NCBI RefSeq assembly: GCF_019972115.1
Contig: NZ_BPFJ01000002.1
Span: 248,001-312,000, forward strand
DNA: 64,000 nucleotides
Direction of reading: 5' to 3'
Origin: Sulfurovum sp. TSL6
Lineage (GTDB): Bacteria; Campylobacterota; Campylobacteria; Campylobacterales; Sulfurovaceae
Below are positions 8,551 to 17,613 of this stretch, in pieces; the stretch's first letter is position 1, and every line of letters starts with the position of its first letter. Under the pieces are notes generated by a model. The model made no database searches. It had not been told where the DNA came from and was given only the letters and a program-made list of their open reading frames with translations. The position numbers and the translations under genes were made by a program.

Positions 8551-9795
8551 ATGCAAATTGATTTGAGCGGTAAATCTGTACTCCTAGGTGTTACAGGAAG
8601 TATCTCAGCCTATAAAGCGTGTGATCTCGCACGTCTTTTTGTCAAAGCAGGGGCTCAAGTACATGTTGTCATGAGTCCTTCCGCCGAGCGCTTTGTATCT
8701 GCATTGACTTTTGAAGCCCTTACACGCAATTCTGTTTTAACAGAGACAAGTGAATCTTGGGCCAGTGAGCTCAATCATATTGAGATCGGTAAAAAGTGTG
8801 ATGTGTTTGTGATCGCTCCTGCAACAGCCAATACCATTAACAAAATTGCACAGGGTATTGCGGATAATATTTTAACCCAAACTGCATTAGCATTTAAAGA
8901 TAAGATCCTCATTGCTCCTGCAGCCAATACACAGATGCTGGCAAAAACTGCTACATGTAATGCCCTTACCTTTTTAAAAAACAATCACTATAATATCATT
9001 CATCCACAAGATAAACTTCTTGCCTGTGGTGATACCGGATCTGGTGGGCTGGCAGAACCAACAGAGATATTTTTTGAAGTCGCCAAGGCATTATGTAGTG
9101 ATCCATTTTGGGAAAACAGATCTGTCATTGTAACGGGTGGCGGAACACGGGAAAAACTGGATGAAGTACGCTATATATCAAACTTTTCCTCTGGGAAAAT
9201 GGCAAAGTCACTCTCTGTCGCACTCTATTTAAGAGGTGCAGATGTATCCTATATCTCTACGATGGGGTTTGATGACATGCCATCTGCCATTACAACCATA
9301 AAAGCTGATGATGCACAAGATATTTTAGAGGCTACGCAGCACTCTATTAAAAAAGTAACCACACATGACCACAAGGTGAAAATACCTTATTTGTTTATGG
9401 TGGCAGCTGTTGCAGACTTTACACCAAAAGAGCCACAAAGTGGTAAACTTAAAAAATCAGCACTCGGAGATACCTGGAGCGTTGAACTAAAGCAGACTAC
9501 CGATGTACTGGCATCTATCGACAAAGGTGCTATAAAAACTGTAGGCTTTAAAGCTGAAATGGATACCCAAGAGGGATTAAACAATGCCATAGCTCTTTTA
9601 GATAAAAAAGGGGTGGATGCTGTATGTTATAACCTTTTAAAGGATGCCAAAAGTTTTGGTGGTAACGAAAATGAAATTACGTTTATTACCAAGGACACAC
9701 AAGTTTCCCTAGGACGTGCAGATAAACTCACGCTCTCTAATAAGATATTAGATGAATCAAAAAAGCTCATCCATGAAGAAGAGGCCCATGTCTAA
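8551..9795 (+). CDS. coaBC: Bifunctional phosphopantothenoylcysteine decarboxylase / phosphopantothenate-cysteine ligase
   Basis: This enzyme carries out two steps of coenzyme A synthesis in the cytosol. The N-terminal flavoprotein CoaC half has IAPATANTINKIAQGIADN and the catalytic-Cys loop LLACGDTGSGGLAEP. The C-terminal CoaB half starts near ENRSVIVTGGGTREKLDEVRYISN and has the FSSGKM loop. I chose the ATG at 8551 (MQIDLSGK, 414 residues), one base after the glmU stop, with GGGGAC 7 bases before it; a TTG at 8536 would overlap glmU. Its 3' end overlaps the extended uppS reading frame. Confidence 0.93.
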   Translation: MQIDLSGKSVLLGVTGSISAYKACDLARLFVKAGAQVHVVMSPSAERFVSALTFEALTRNSVLTETSESWASELNHIEIGKKCDVFVIAPATANTINKIAQGIADNILTQTALAFKDKILIAPAANTQMLAKTATCNALTFLKNNHYNIIHPQDKLLACGDTGSGGLAEPTEIFFEVAKALCSDPFWENRSVIVTGGGTREKLDEVRYISNFSSGKMAKSLSVALYLRGADVSYISTMGFDDMPSAITTIKADDAQDILEATQHSIKKVTTHDHKVKIPYLFMVAAVADFTPKEPQSGKLKKSALGDTWSVELKQTTDVLASIDKGAIKTVGFKAEMDTQEGLNNAIALLDKKGVDAVCYNLLKDAKSFGGNENEITFITKDTQVSLGRADKLTLSNKILDESKKLIHEEEAHV

Positions 9796-10477
9796 AAATT
9801 CAATAAAGCATCTTGCTATCATCATGGATGGCAATGGAAGATGGGCAAAAGAACGTGGCCTCAATCGTACCAAAGGACATGAAGCAGGTGCAGAAATCAT
9901 TCGTGATATTACGACTTACTGCGCTGCACATAAAAGTATAGAGACAGCTACTTTTTATGCTTTTAGTACCGAAAACTGGAAACGTCCTAAACTTGAAGTA
10001 GAATTCCTCATGAAACTGCTTGACCGATACCTCCAAAAAGAACTGGAAACCTATCAATCGCATAATATCCGTTTTCAAGCTATCGGAGATATTGAAGCCT
10101 TTAGCAAGTCTCTACAGGATCGTATTAAAAAAACGGAAGAACTCACTAAAAACAATACCAGTCTTACGCAGTTACTGGCATTAAATTATGGTGGACGTGC
10201 GGAAATAACATCTGCGGTAAACGGCCTTATTGCAGAAGGTAAGACAAGTGTGACAGAAGAGGATATCTCTGCGGCACTGCAAACACCGTATAGCGATATA
10301 GATCTACTTATACGTACCAGCGGAGAAGAACGTATTTCCAACTTTCTGTTGTGGCAAATCTCTTACAGTGAATTATATTTTACTCCTACGCTCTGGCCTG
10401 ATTTTTCAAGTAAAGAGCTAAAGGAAATCATAGAAAATTTTGAACAACGTACACGACGCTTTGGAGGTGTTAAATGA
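9788..10477 (+). CDS. uppS: Undecaprenyl diphosphate synthase
   Basis: This cis-prenyltransferase extends farnesyl diphosphate to the C55 lipid carrier used for peptidoglycan and surface glycans. It has the IMDGNGRWAKERG substrate motif at about residues 11-23 and the C-terminal LLIRTSGEERISNFLLWQ and YSELYFTPTLWPDF motifs. The ATG at 9788 is preferred over the upstream one at 9752 because GAAGAAGAGG lies 3-12 bases before it and the protein then has the family length (229 residues). It overlaps the end of coaBC by 8 bases. Confidence 0.94.
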   Translation: MSKNSIKHLAIIMDGNGRWAKERGLNRTKGHEAGAEIIRDITTYCAAHKSIETATFYAFSTENWKRPKLEVEFLMKLLDRYLQKELETYQSHNIRFQAIGDIEAFSKSLQDRIKKTEELTKNNTSLTQLLALNYGGRAEITSAVNGLIAEGKTSVTEEDISAALQTPYSDIDLLIRTSGEERISNFLLWQISYSELYFTPTLWPDFSSKELKEIIENFEQRTRRFGGVK

Positions 10478-11211
10478 TAGAAACAGTTACAGGCATCATT
10501 GTTTTTATATTTGGAATTATGATAGGATCGTTTTTGAATGTGGTCATCTACCGTATACCCAAAGGTGAAAGTATTGTTTTCCCTGCATCCAAATGCCAAA
10601 GCTGCCAAACCCCGCTTAAGTGGTATCATAACATCCCTCTTTTTTCATGGATAGCACTAGGTGGTAAATGTGGTTTTTGTAAAGAGAAAATAGCTGCACA
10701 ATACCCCATAGTTGAACTGCTTACAGGTGTCATTTTTGTTGCACTCTACTTCAAGTTAGGATTGGTATGGTATCTGCCTTTTATTGCTGCTTCATTTGCT
10801 GCACTACTTGCTCTTGTGATGATTGACTTCAAATATATGGCAGTCCCTGACAATGTAAACTTTGCAGCACTCATTTTTGCCCTTGTACAACCTGAATTTC
10901 TGATGGCACTTCTCTATGCAAGCATCGCTGCAGGAGGACTTTACCTTATAGGCCTGCTTTCATCACTCATTGCAAGAAAACAAGCTATGGGTGGTGCAGA
11001 TGTCATTGTCGCTGGAACGATGGGTGCCCTGCTTGGATTCCCAAACTTTTTTGTTGCACTCTTTCTCTCTGCCTTGTTAGCCATGGTGCCTGCGCTTATT
11101 TGGAGAGACAAAGGTGTACCTTTCGTACCTTTCTTGGCTTTAGCTACATTTATTGTGTACCTCTATCATACACAAGCCACACAACTCTTGGAAACGATCA
11201 TTTATGGTTAA
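10474..11211 (+). CDS. Prepilin peptidase / N-methyltransferase (type IV leader peptidase, A24)
   Basis: The 245-residue membrane aspartyl protease cleaves and methylates type IV prepilins or type II pseudopilins. The N-terminal cytoplasmic loop carries two CxxC pairs (CQSCQTP and CGFCKEK), as in PilD. The catalytic aspartates are visible in MIDFKYMAVPDN and in GGADV (about residues 117 and 173). About seven hydrophobic segments are present. The ATG overlaps the uppS stop by 4 bases. No pilin gene is seen in the window, so its substrates are encoded elsewhere. Confidence 0.9.
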   Translation: MIETVTGIIVFIFGIMIGSFLNVVIYRIPKGESIVFPASKCQSCQTPLKWYHNIPLFSWIALGGKCGFCKEKIAAQYPIVELLTGVIFVALYFKLGLVWYLPFIAASFAALLALVMIDFKYMAVPDNVNFAALIFALVQPEFLMALLYASIAAGGLYLIGLLSSLIARKQAMGGADVIVAGTMGALLGFPNFFVALFLSALLAMVPALIWRDKGVPFVPFLALATFIVYLYHTQATQLLETIIYG

Positions 11212-12226
11212 TGTAAGAGGCTATATATCATCAAACTTTACAAAGTCATTTTTGACGATATTCCTACCATTTTACCTTATTATATCTCTCGTATTTTTTG
11301 TCAGAATATCTTCACTGACTTCCAAAATACAGATCAATTTTGCAGAATTACTCTTACTTTACAGTTATTCTATACCAGAGATTATTTTTTATACGATACC
11401 ACTCTCTTTTATCGCTGCTTTGGCTAATGTCCTTATCAATCTTTCTCAAGGCAATGAACTCATCGCACTCTATGCACTGGGCCTGAAATCAAAAAAGATA
11501 CTCAGCAGTTTGCTACTACTCGGTCTTCTATTTTCATTCCTCTTGGCCGGCATTTCTTTTCTGGCTATGCCACTGAGTAAACAATTCTATAAAGCCTTCA
11601 AAGAAGAGAAGAGAAGTGAAGCAAAACTGAACATTGTTCCTGGTGAGCTAGGTCAAAAGTTTGGAAACTATTATATGTATGTCAAAGAGAAGACAGACAA
11701 GACGTTTCATGATATCGTTATCTATAATCGTACCAATAAAGCAGATGAACAGTTCTTTTCATCTCAAAGGGGTCAAATCAACCATAATGAAAATGTGACT
11801 TCCCTACTTCTGCATAAAGGGTACGGTTATACGTATACAAAAACAAAATTACAACAAGCAGAGTACGAAACAGCGGAAATTTTTGATAGATCACAAAGCC
11901 AAGGATTTCAATTTCAAAGTATCGCCTCATATTGGAGTGAAGGTAAAGAAAGTCGCGAGAAGGTCATGCACAGAATACTATTTTATATTTTCATAAGCCT
12001 CATTCCTTTTCTTTCAGTGTATCTTGTTGCTTCCTTTACCATGATAAACCCTCGTTATCAACAAAACCGTTCATTTCTCGTTATCTTTATCACTACACTA
12101 TTCTTCTATATCATCGCATCTTCTCTAGAAAAATGGGGAACGCCTCTCCTATTGATACTATCTATTATGATCATTACGATACTTGGACAATGGCTCTTTA
12201 AAAAACGTGTAGCCAAATATTTCTAA
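11204..12226 (+). CDS. lptF: LptF/LptG-family LPS export permease
   Basis: The 340-residue protein has the YjgP/YjgQ layout. An N-terminal membrane segment (FLPFYLIISLVFFVRI) is followed by two more helices, a soluble periplasmic beta-jellyroll of about 130 residues, and three C-terminal helices. It is the permease part of the LptB2FG transporter that drives lipopolysaccharide to LptD (also in this window, 56277-58376). The ATG at 11204 (MVNVRGYI) fits the family start and overlaps the prepilin peptidase by 8 bases; the longer frame from 11153 only extends into that gene. LptG would be the alternative name. Confidence 0.87.
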   Translation: MVNVRGYISSNFTKSFLTIFLPFYLIISLVFFVRISSLTSKIQINFAELLLLYSYSIPEIIFYTIPLSFIAALANVLINLSQGNELIALYALGLKSKKILSSLLLLGLLFSFLLAGISFLAMPLSKQFYKAFKEEKRSEAKLNIVPGELGQKFGNYYMYVKEKTDKTFHDIVIYNRTNKADEQFFSSQRGQINHNENVTSLLLHKGYGYTYTKTKLQQAEYETAEIFDRSQSQGFQFQSIASYWSEGKESREKVMHRILFYIFISLIPFLSVYLVASFTMINPRYQQNRSFLVIFITTLFFYIIASSLEKWGTPLLLILSIMIITILGQWLFKKRVAKYF

Positions 12227-12248
12227 TGGTTTTTCTAAAGGTCTCTCT

Positions 12249-12974
12249 ATGCGTGTAAAAGCCATTATCAGTTATGATGGAAGTCAGTATCAGGGCTTTC
12301 AAAAACAAAAATCCACCAAAATGACCATCAGCACTGCCATAGAGGAGGCACTTGTCTCTTTACAGATAAATTCACCTATCGTGGGGAGCGGAAGAACTGA
12401 TGCAGGTGTGCATGCTACGGGCCAGGTCATACACTTTGATCTACCAGATTTCTGGAATGACCTGGAGAAACTCAAACGTAATTTAAATCGAAAATTAACA
12501 GATATTGCTTTTAAACATATCTCTTTTGCAGCAAATGATTTTCATGCACGCTTTGGCGCGAAGAAACGACTCTACCGTTATGTATTTAAAACACACAAAC
12601 CTTCTGTGTTTGAACAAAAATATATTTCCTATTATGATGCATTTGATCCTTCTCTACTGATCAAAGCACTAAAAATATTTGAAGGAAAACATGATTTTAA
12701 TTTCTTTCATAAGACAGGTACCATCACACATACTACCATTCGGGAGATCTATCGTACCGATTATGTTGAACGTAACGGCTATCATTTTATCTATTTTCAA
12801 GCGAATGGCTTTCTACGCTCTCAGGTACGCATGATGGTTGATGCAGCAATGCTTTGTGCCAGAGGTGAATTGAGTGAGATCCAACTTAGAGAACAACTTA
12901 AATGCCAAACAAAACACACCACCAAACTCGCTCCTCCAGAAGGACTTTATCTAGCAAAAATTATCTATGGGTAA
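12249..12974 (+). CDS. truA: tRNA pseudouridine(38-40) synthase TruA
   Basis: The 241-residue enzyme isomerises uridines 38-40 of the tRNA anticodon arm. It starts with the typical VKAIISYDGSQYQGFQKQ and carries the catalytic Asp in GSGRTDAGVHATGQV (about residue 54). The C-terminal FLRSQVRMMVDA motif is also present. Length is normal for bacteria. It lies 22 bases after lptF and is the last housekeeping gene of this plus-strand run. Confidence 0.94.
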   Translation: MRVKAIISYDGSQYQGFQKQKSTKMTISTAIEEALVSLQINSPIVGSGRTDAGVHATGQVIHFDLPDFWNDLEKLKRNLNRKLTDIAFKHISFAANDFHARFGAKKRLYRYVFKTHKPSVFEQKYISYYDAFDPSLLIKALKIFEGKHDFNFFHKTGTITHTTIREIYRTDYVERNGYHFIYFQANGFLRSQVRMMVDAAMLCARGELSEIQLREQLKCQTKHTTKLAPPEGLYLAKIIYG

Positions 12975-13040
12975 CTCTTTTCATTTTCTACCCACATTTT
13001 TTTGTTAGAATGTCATGATATGAAAATAAGGATATACACT

Positions 13041-13394
13041 TTGAAGAAACTCTTGATTTTGACTGCCTTATTATGCTTTTCTCATGCAAATAGCGAAATG
13101 GAAGCACTTTATCTGAAAAATGGATGTAATGGGTGCCATGGAATGTATGGAGAAGGTATGGGTGCATCTCCCAGACTACAAGGCGTACGAGAAGATGTAT
13201 TACTTAGAAGGCTTAAAGATTTACAAAAGGGGAAGACCCGTTCTGCCTTTGGTACGATCATGATATCATTTGCCAAAGCACTGGATGAAAATCAAACCAA
13301 AGAGATGGCAAAGTATCTATCCAATTTAGAAACAAAAGTGGATGATGAGCGCTATGAAATAGAGTATACCCCCGCAGGGGATGGTGGATCGTAA
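13041..13394 (+). CDS. Small periplasmic monoheme cytochrome c (class I)
   Basis: A signal peptide (MKKLLILTALLCFSHANS) is followed by a single CNGCH heme site, GEGMGASPRLQG, and a distal Met (TIMISFAKAL), the usual class I layout of about 80 mature residues. I prefer the TTG at 13041 because AAGGA lies 8 bases before it and the signal peptide then begins at its charged end. An ATG at 13020 gives seven more residues without a ribosome site. It probably carries electrons between a quinol-oxidising complex and a terminal oxidase or reductase. Confidence 0.82.
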   Translation: MKKLLILTALLCFSHANSEMEALYLKNGCNGCHGMYGEGMGASPRLQGVREDVLLRRLKDLQKGKTRSAFGTIMISFAKALDENQTKEMAKYLSNLETKVDDERYEIEYTPAGDGGS

Positions 13395-13409
13395 AGTAAA
13401 ACTATCCAC

Positions 13410-14204
13410 TTAATGCGTAGCAATTTCCGGCTGTACTACTTCTTCTGGCATACCTTCTACCTCTAGTGGTTCTGCTTCTTCTTTCACTTCAGTTTTAATA
13501 CTTTCAGGGATAGTTTCAGCTGGAGTGCTTTCCACCGGGGTGGTTTCTACCGGAATGATTTCTACGGGAGTGTCTTCTACGGTTGTTTTTACTTCAGCCT
13601 GAGTGCTGCCTGTTTCTACAGCCTCTGCTTTCTCAGATTCTTCTGAAGCTTTCATTTCTTCCAGTTCTTCTATGGCTTCATCCAGTTCCTCGTTGACATC
13701 AAAGAGTTCATCATCCAATACTTTGACTTGTTCAACATTTAGACCATGTTTATACACAAGTTCTCCACCCTCTTCACCTTGTTCAAAAATACCTGCAACA
13801 AATGCGATGAGAATTACAATATACAAGGCTCTTATAATACTTTTATCTGTGAGCATGGAAAGCAATTTAAAGAGTAACACAATCCCTGATGTCAACATCA
13901 GGTATGTCCCTAAATTTTTATGCTCAGCAAGGGCTTCCTTGGCTGCTTCATTCAATGCAGGATAGGCTTCTTTCCCATCTACCAACCCTGTAAAATATGC
14001 GCCAACCGCTGCTAACACAGTTAAAAAAATTAAAAAGAAAGATGTACCGCTTATTGCTTTCTTTCTCATCACTAAATTGATAAGCTCTAACAAGAGGATC
14101 ACAACAGGTAGAGCAATGACAAAATGATCTACTACAGGGTGCCATAAAACAGGGATATCAAACGGAAGTTCTACTTTTGGTAATGTGATAGCTGGTAACT
14201 CCAT
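13410..14204 (-). CDS. DUF2231-like membrane protein with acidic PVET-repeat tail
   Basis: The first 130 residues hold four hydrophobic helices, starting after LWHPVVDHFVIALP, the HP...H pattern of DUF2231-type inner-membrane proteins that may bind heme. Residues of about 145-264 are soluble and extremely acidic: a coiled-coil-like stretch (DELFDVNEELDEAIEELEEM) and then degenerate repeats of PVExxPVETTPVESTPAETIPE. Function is unknown. The repeat tail is low complexity and is not part of the family core. It faces the small cytochrome gene, 15 bases apart. Confidence 0.7.
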   Translation of the reverse strand: MELPAITLPKVELPFDIPVLWHPVVDHFVIALPVVILLLELINLVMRKKAISGTSFFLIFLTVLAAVGAYFTGLVDGKEAYPALNEAAKEALAEHKNLGTYLMLTSGIVLLFKLLSMLTDKSIIRALYIVILIAFVAGIFEQGEEGGELVYKHGLNVEQVKVLDDELFDVNEELDEAIEELEEMKASEESEKAEAVETGSTQAEVKTTVEDTPVEIIPVETTPVESTPAETIPESIKTEVKEEAEPLEVEGMPEEVVQPEIATH

Positions 14205-14233
14205 ACTATTTTCCTTTTTTATAATATATTTCT

Positions 14234-14264
14234 TTTTGAAGAGAGGTCAATCTCTCTCTTGTGG
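14234..14264 (-). terminator. Hairpin between hemJ and the DUF2231 gene
   Basis: An inverted repeat AAGAGAG / CTCTCTT with a short loop lies between the hemJ stop (14325) and the DUF2231 start (14204). It could end hemJ transcription or sit in the DUF2231 leader. The T-run is weak. Confidence 0.3.
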
Positions 14265-14324
14265 TATACACTAAAGCTTTGGTATTTACCTAAGATTATA
14301 GTGATTGATTATAACACAAATGCA

Positions 14325-14759
14325 TTAAAAGGGTTTAACCACCACCATAATGACGATAAATATCATAAGCAGGGTCGGTACTTCATTATAGATCCTAAAG
14401 TATTTGCTACTTTTATAGTGTGGATCATCGATAAGCGTTTTACGAATTCTTTCTAAAGAGAAATGATAGGCTATAAGAAAAGCAATAAGTAGCAATTTAG
14501 CATGCATCCATCCACCACTTGAAAAAATGCCTGAATTTAAATAAAGCATGAAAGCACCGGAGATGATCGTTGCCCACATAGCCGGTACACCTATATACTT
14601 AAAAAGTTTATACTCTTGAATCTCTACAATATCTGTAAATGCTTTGGTATCTGCATTTTCACGATGGTAGATAAACAGTCTTGGAAGGTAAAATAACATC
14701 GCCATCCACGACACAAAACTCATCACATGAAATGCCAAAATCCAACTATAATATGCCAT
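14325..14759 (-). CDS. hemJ: Protoporphyrinogen IX oxidase HemJ
   Basis: The 144-residue four-helix membrane protein makes protoporphyrin IX in heme synthesis. It has the conserved His of AFHVMSFVSWMAMLFYLPRLF near residue 10, WMHAKL (about residue 87), and the C-terminal NEVPTLLMIFIVIMVVVKPF. HemJ replaces HemG/HemY in Campylobacterota. Heme demand in this window is clear: two cytochromes c, and hemD at 60565. It starts 2 bases after the upstream nuclease gene. Confidence 0.9.
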   Translation of the reverse strand: MAYYSWILAFHVMSFVSWMAMLFYLPRLFIYHRENADTKAFTDIVEIQEYKLFKYIGVPAMWATIISGAFMLYLNSGIFSSGGWMHAKLLLIAFLIAYHFSLERIRKTLIDDPHYKSSKYFRIYNEVPTLLMIFIVIMVVVKPF

Positions 14760-14761
14760 AT

Positions 14762-16324
14762 TTACTCCAATATCTCAAAATCTTTTTTACTGTAAACAAC
14801 TAACTGTAATTTCTTATAATACCCTAGAAGTGCATTGTGTATCTTTAGCTTTGCACCATTGGGTGGCATACCTTTTTTATTTTTAAAATAGATGGGGATT
14901 TTTCGACCTTCAACATAAAAATGTTTATTTTTATATATACCTTTCAAATTTGTGATAACTTCATTTTGCCGATAGCTTATTTTTTTAGCGAGATCTCTTT
15001 GATTTAGTAGATACGCAGAAATATCTCCCTGGCCTAGTGACTTTAAAATATAAACATGCGTTACTTCTTTTAAACCTTTATAGCTTTTTACAGCCCGTAC
15101 AAGTAAGTCGTACCTCTTGCCAACTTTAAGTTCACCTGCACAGCCGTATAAAAAGAGACCTCTACCCTCTTTTGACTGTTTAATCATCGCATTTCGTTTA
15201 TGCTTCCAAACCACGATGGCATCTTTGAGTATGACTTCGTTTTCCAAACTCTCTTTTGTATAAAGATATGCGATATTTTTTACTTCTGGCTTTGTTTTAA
15301 TATCTATTTTATCTGTACCTGGAACATATGGTTTCGTATCAAAATAGGCATATAGAGGTAGATGATCAGAGTAGCCCTTACCTCTGTGTTTTCCTTTTTT
15401 ATACTGCCACCTGTTGATATACCCGCGTTTTGTAAAAAGATATGCTTTTCTAAATACCTTGAAAGAGTTATTGACATACTCTATGCCTTTTTTATCAAAT
15501 AGCGTTGAGGGCAAGATGATGTGGTCTGCTGTGCCTTTTTTACCATAAAACTTCGTGTTCCATCGCTGTTCCAACTCTAACTCTTTCCATAGTGTATAAT
15601 GGTACCCGCTAACATTTTGAAGCATATCTGGCTCAGTCACAAGACGTCCATCCTTCGCTATGTTCACAACATGATGCAACCCTGTTCTTCCATTCGTATC
15701 ATTTATCTTTTTTTCAAGACTTAAATGGGCATCATAGTCTGTGTTAAAATCACCTAGAACAATGTAAGGTTTTGACTCTGACAAAGCCTCTAAACGTTTT
15801 TTGAGTACCTTTGCATACTTCAAACGTTTACTCTCAACGCCATGATACGCTCTGGACTTCCAATGGTTCACAAATAGCCATAAGGACTCACCGTTTACAT
15901 CGACCTCAACCTCAAGTATGTTACGTACCCGTGGCGAATAACTTACCTGTAACTCTCTTTGTTTTCTAATGGGAAACCGTGAGAGTAAAGCCACTTGTAT
16001 CGCTGCATCTTTTTTAGAAGTGATAGCCGAATATCTGTACCCGCACCCTACACGGGAGAGTCGTTTTTTAAGTTGCTCAAAGATATTTCTATTTTCGATC
16101 TCCTGCAGTCCAAGAATCTGGGCATCCAGATCACAGATCACTTCTGCCACATGGTTGATCTTTATGTCCACCATACGTTTTGTCCAGTTATGTTTTTTTC
16201 TGTAGTCATCATACTCTGTACCTACATACTCTGCATCAAAAAGATTCTCTACATTGTATGTAGCCACTTTAAACGGTTTTGAGAAAAGAAGTAAAGGCAG
16301 TAAAAATAAAAGCAGGTATCGCAC
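14762..16324 (-). CDS. Secreted endonuclease/exonuclease/phosphatase-family protein with C-terminal extension
   Basis: The 520-residue protein has a signal peptide (RYLLLFLLPLLLFSKP). An EEP nuclease fold follows: NVENLFD (about residue 24), LQEIENR (about residue 75), GDFNTDYDA (about residue 195) and SDHLPLYAYF (about residue 320). These are the metal and catalytic residues of DNase I-like enzymes. Residues 340-520 form an extra basic domain that resembles the OB-fold regions seen in some extracellular nucleases. A role in using environmental DNA or phosphate is an inference. It is co-directional with hemJ. Confidence 0.8.
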   Translation of the reverse strand: MRYLLLFLLPLLLFSKPFKVATYNVENLFDAEYVGTEYDDYRKKHNWTKRMVDIKINHVAEVICDLDAQILGLQEIENRNIFEQLKKRLSRVGCGYRYSAITSKKDAAIQVALLSRFPIRKQRELQVSYSPRVRNILEVEVDVNGESLWLFVNHWKSRAYHGVESKRLKYAKVLKKRLEALSESKPYIVLGDFNTDYDAHLSLEKKINDTNGRTGLHHVVNIAKDGRLVTEPDMLQNVSGYHYTLWKELELEQRWNTKFYGKKGTADHIILPSTLFDKKGIEYVNNSFKVFRKAYLFTKRGYINRWQYKKGKHRGKGYSDHLPLYAYFDTKPYVPGTDKIDIKTKPEVKNIAYLYTKESLENEVILKDAIVVWKHKRNAMIKQSKEGRGLFLYGCAGELKVGKRYDLLVRAVKSYKGLKEVTHVYILKSLGQGDISAYLLNQRDLAKKISYRQNEVITNLKGIYKNKHFYVEGRKIPIYFKNKKGMPPNGAKLKIHNALLGYYKKLQLVVYSKKDFEILE

Positions 16325-16382
16325 GTAACATCCTATAGTTTTAAGAGTATTTTATCTAAGTCATTGAAAAGTATGCGGGTAG

Positions 16383-16399
16383 TATGACATATTGTCATA
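16383..16399. promoter_or_regulatory. Perfect 7-bp inverted repeat upstream of the nuclease gene
   Basis: TATGACA and TGTCATA are separated by three bases, about 60 bases before the start of the secreted nuclease. The size fits a dimeric regulator site. No known operator is matched. Confidence 0.3.
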
Positions 16400-16420
16400 A
16401 AAAGAGTAGACCTTTGGATT

Positions 16421-16456
16421 GAAAACCTTATACATATATCACTTTATAAGGTTTTC
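16421..16456 (-). terminator. Hairpin downstream of the glutaminase gene
   Basis: A perfect 11-bp stem (GAAAACCTTAT / ATAAGGTTTTC) with a 14-base loop lies 40 bases after the glsA stop. No strong U-tract follows on the minus strand, so it may stabilise a transcript end rather than terminate alone. Confidence 0.5.
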
Positions 16457-16496
16457 TATTCTTTTCTTAGATTAGAATGATCCTCATCAAACTACA

Positions 16497-17420
16497 TCAA
16501 AAAATTGACATTCCTGTTTTTGATGTAAACAGCTCCAAAGCTAAAGTCCCTGCAAGAGAATTCCCTTGAGCATTTAGTCCTGGAGACCAAACGCAAATCC
16601 CCATCTTTTTTGGAACTACTGCGACAATACCGCCTCCTACGCCACTCTTTCCGGGTAGCCCGACATGAAATGCAAAATCGCCAGAAGCGTCATAGTGTCC
16701 ACAGGTCAGCATCACTGCATTAACACGCTTTGCCTGCTGTTCACTAAGATATTCTACACCACTTATGGGGTCAATCCCATGATTGGACAAAAAAAGCATA
16801 GCTCTTGAGAGCATTTTTGTATTCATTTCAATAGCACAGTGCCGAAAATAGGTCTGCACAACATCATGTACATCATTGTCAAGATTGTTAAAACTTTTCA
16901 TGAGATTTGCAAGTGCCATATTTCGAAAACCATGATCCATTTCCGATGTCGAAACTATTTCATTATGGGTAAGAGAAGGTTCTCCTGCTATATCTTGAAT
17001 GAACTGCATAATCTCTTTTGAAGCGGTTGTACTGTCACCATAATAACTCATCAAAGTATCTGTGACATTAATGGCCCCAGCATTGATAAATGGATTTCTC
17101 GGAACACCATGTTCATATTCAAGCTGTACGAGTGAATTAAACGGATTACCTGATGGTTCACGTCCAATGCGCTTATATAAACCTGTACTATAAAATTTAA
17201 GTGCAAGTGTAAATGTGAAAACTTTTGAAATACTTTGAATGGAAAAAAGTGTATTAAAATCCCCTACATTATATTGAGTGCCATCAAAAAGTGTTAGTGA
17301 CATTCCAAATTGTTCGGGGTTTACATTTTCCAAGGCTGGAATATAATTGGCCACTTTTCCTTTGTCCTGTAAAGACATTATCTCTTCGGCTATCTCATTC
17401 AAAATTAACTGATAATCCAT
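16497..17420 (-). CDS. glsA: Glutaminase
   Basis: Glutaminase hydrolyses L-glutamine to glutamate and ammonia. The serine-dependent fold is recognised by SIQSISKVF (the catalytic S-x-x-K motif), EPSGNPFNS, NPFINAGAI, and the GLPGKSGVGGGI loop near the C-terminus. The ATG at 17420 (MDYQLILNE, 307 residues) is the usual family start with AAAGG before it; the frame also opens at an upstream TTG at 17438. No operon partner is visible. Confidence 0.93.
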   Translation of the reverse strand: MDYQLILNEIAEEIMSLQDKGKVANYIPALENVNPEQFGMSLTLFDGTQYNVGDFNTLFSIQSISKVFTFTLALKFYSTGLYKRIGREPSGNPFNSLVQLEYEHGVPRNPFINAGAINVTDTLMSYYGDSTTASKEIMQFIQDIAGEPSLTHNEIVSTSEMDHGFRNMALANLMKSFNNLDNDVHDVVQTYFRHCAIEMNTKMLSRAMLFLSNHGIDPISGVEYLSEQQAKRVNAVMLTCGHYDASGDFAFHVGLPGKSGVGGGIVAVVPKKMGICVWSPGLNAQGNSLAGTLALELFTSKTGMSIF

Positions 17421-17613
17421 ATTTGCAACCTTTAACAATTCTTGAATACTATAGATCTATTTTCTATTATATCAAGTTTGGACAAGCATTTATATCATCC
17501 TCATTTTACCCTGTATGCAATAATAATTAAAAAACTAAAACCTTATAATCTAACATATTTTATAATGTATAAAAATAGCTAAATAATGTTGCAAAATTAT
17601 CTTTATAAAGCGT

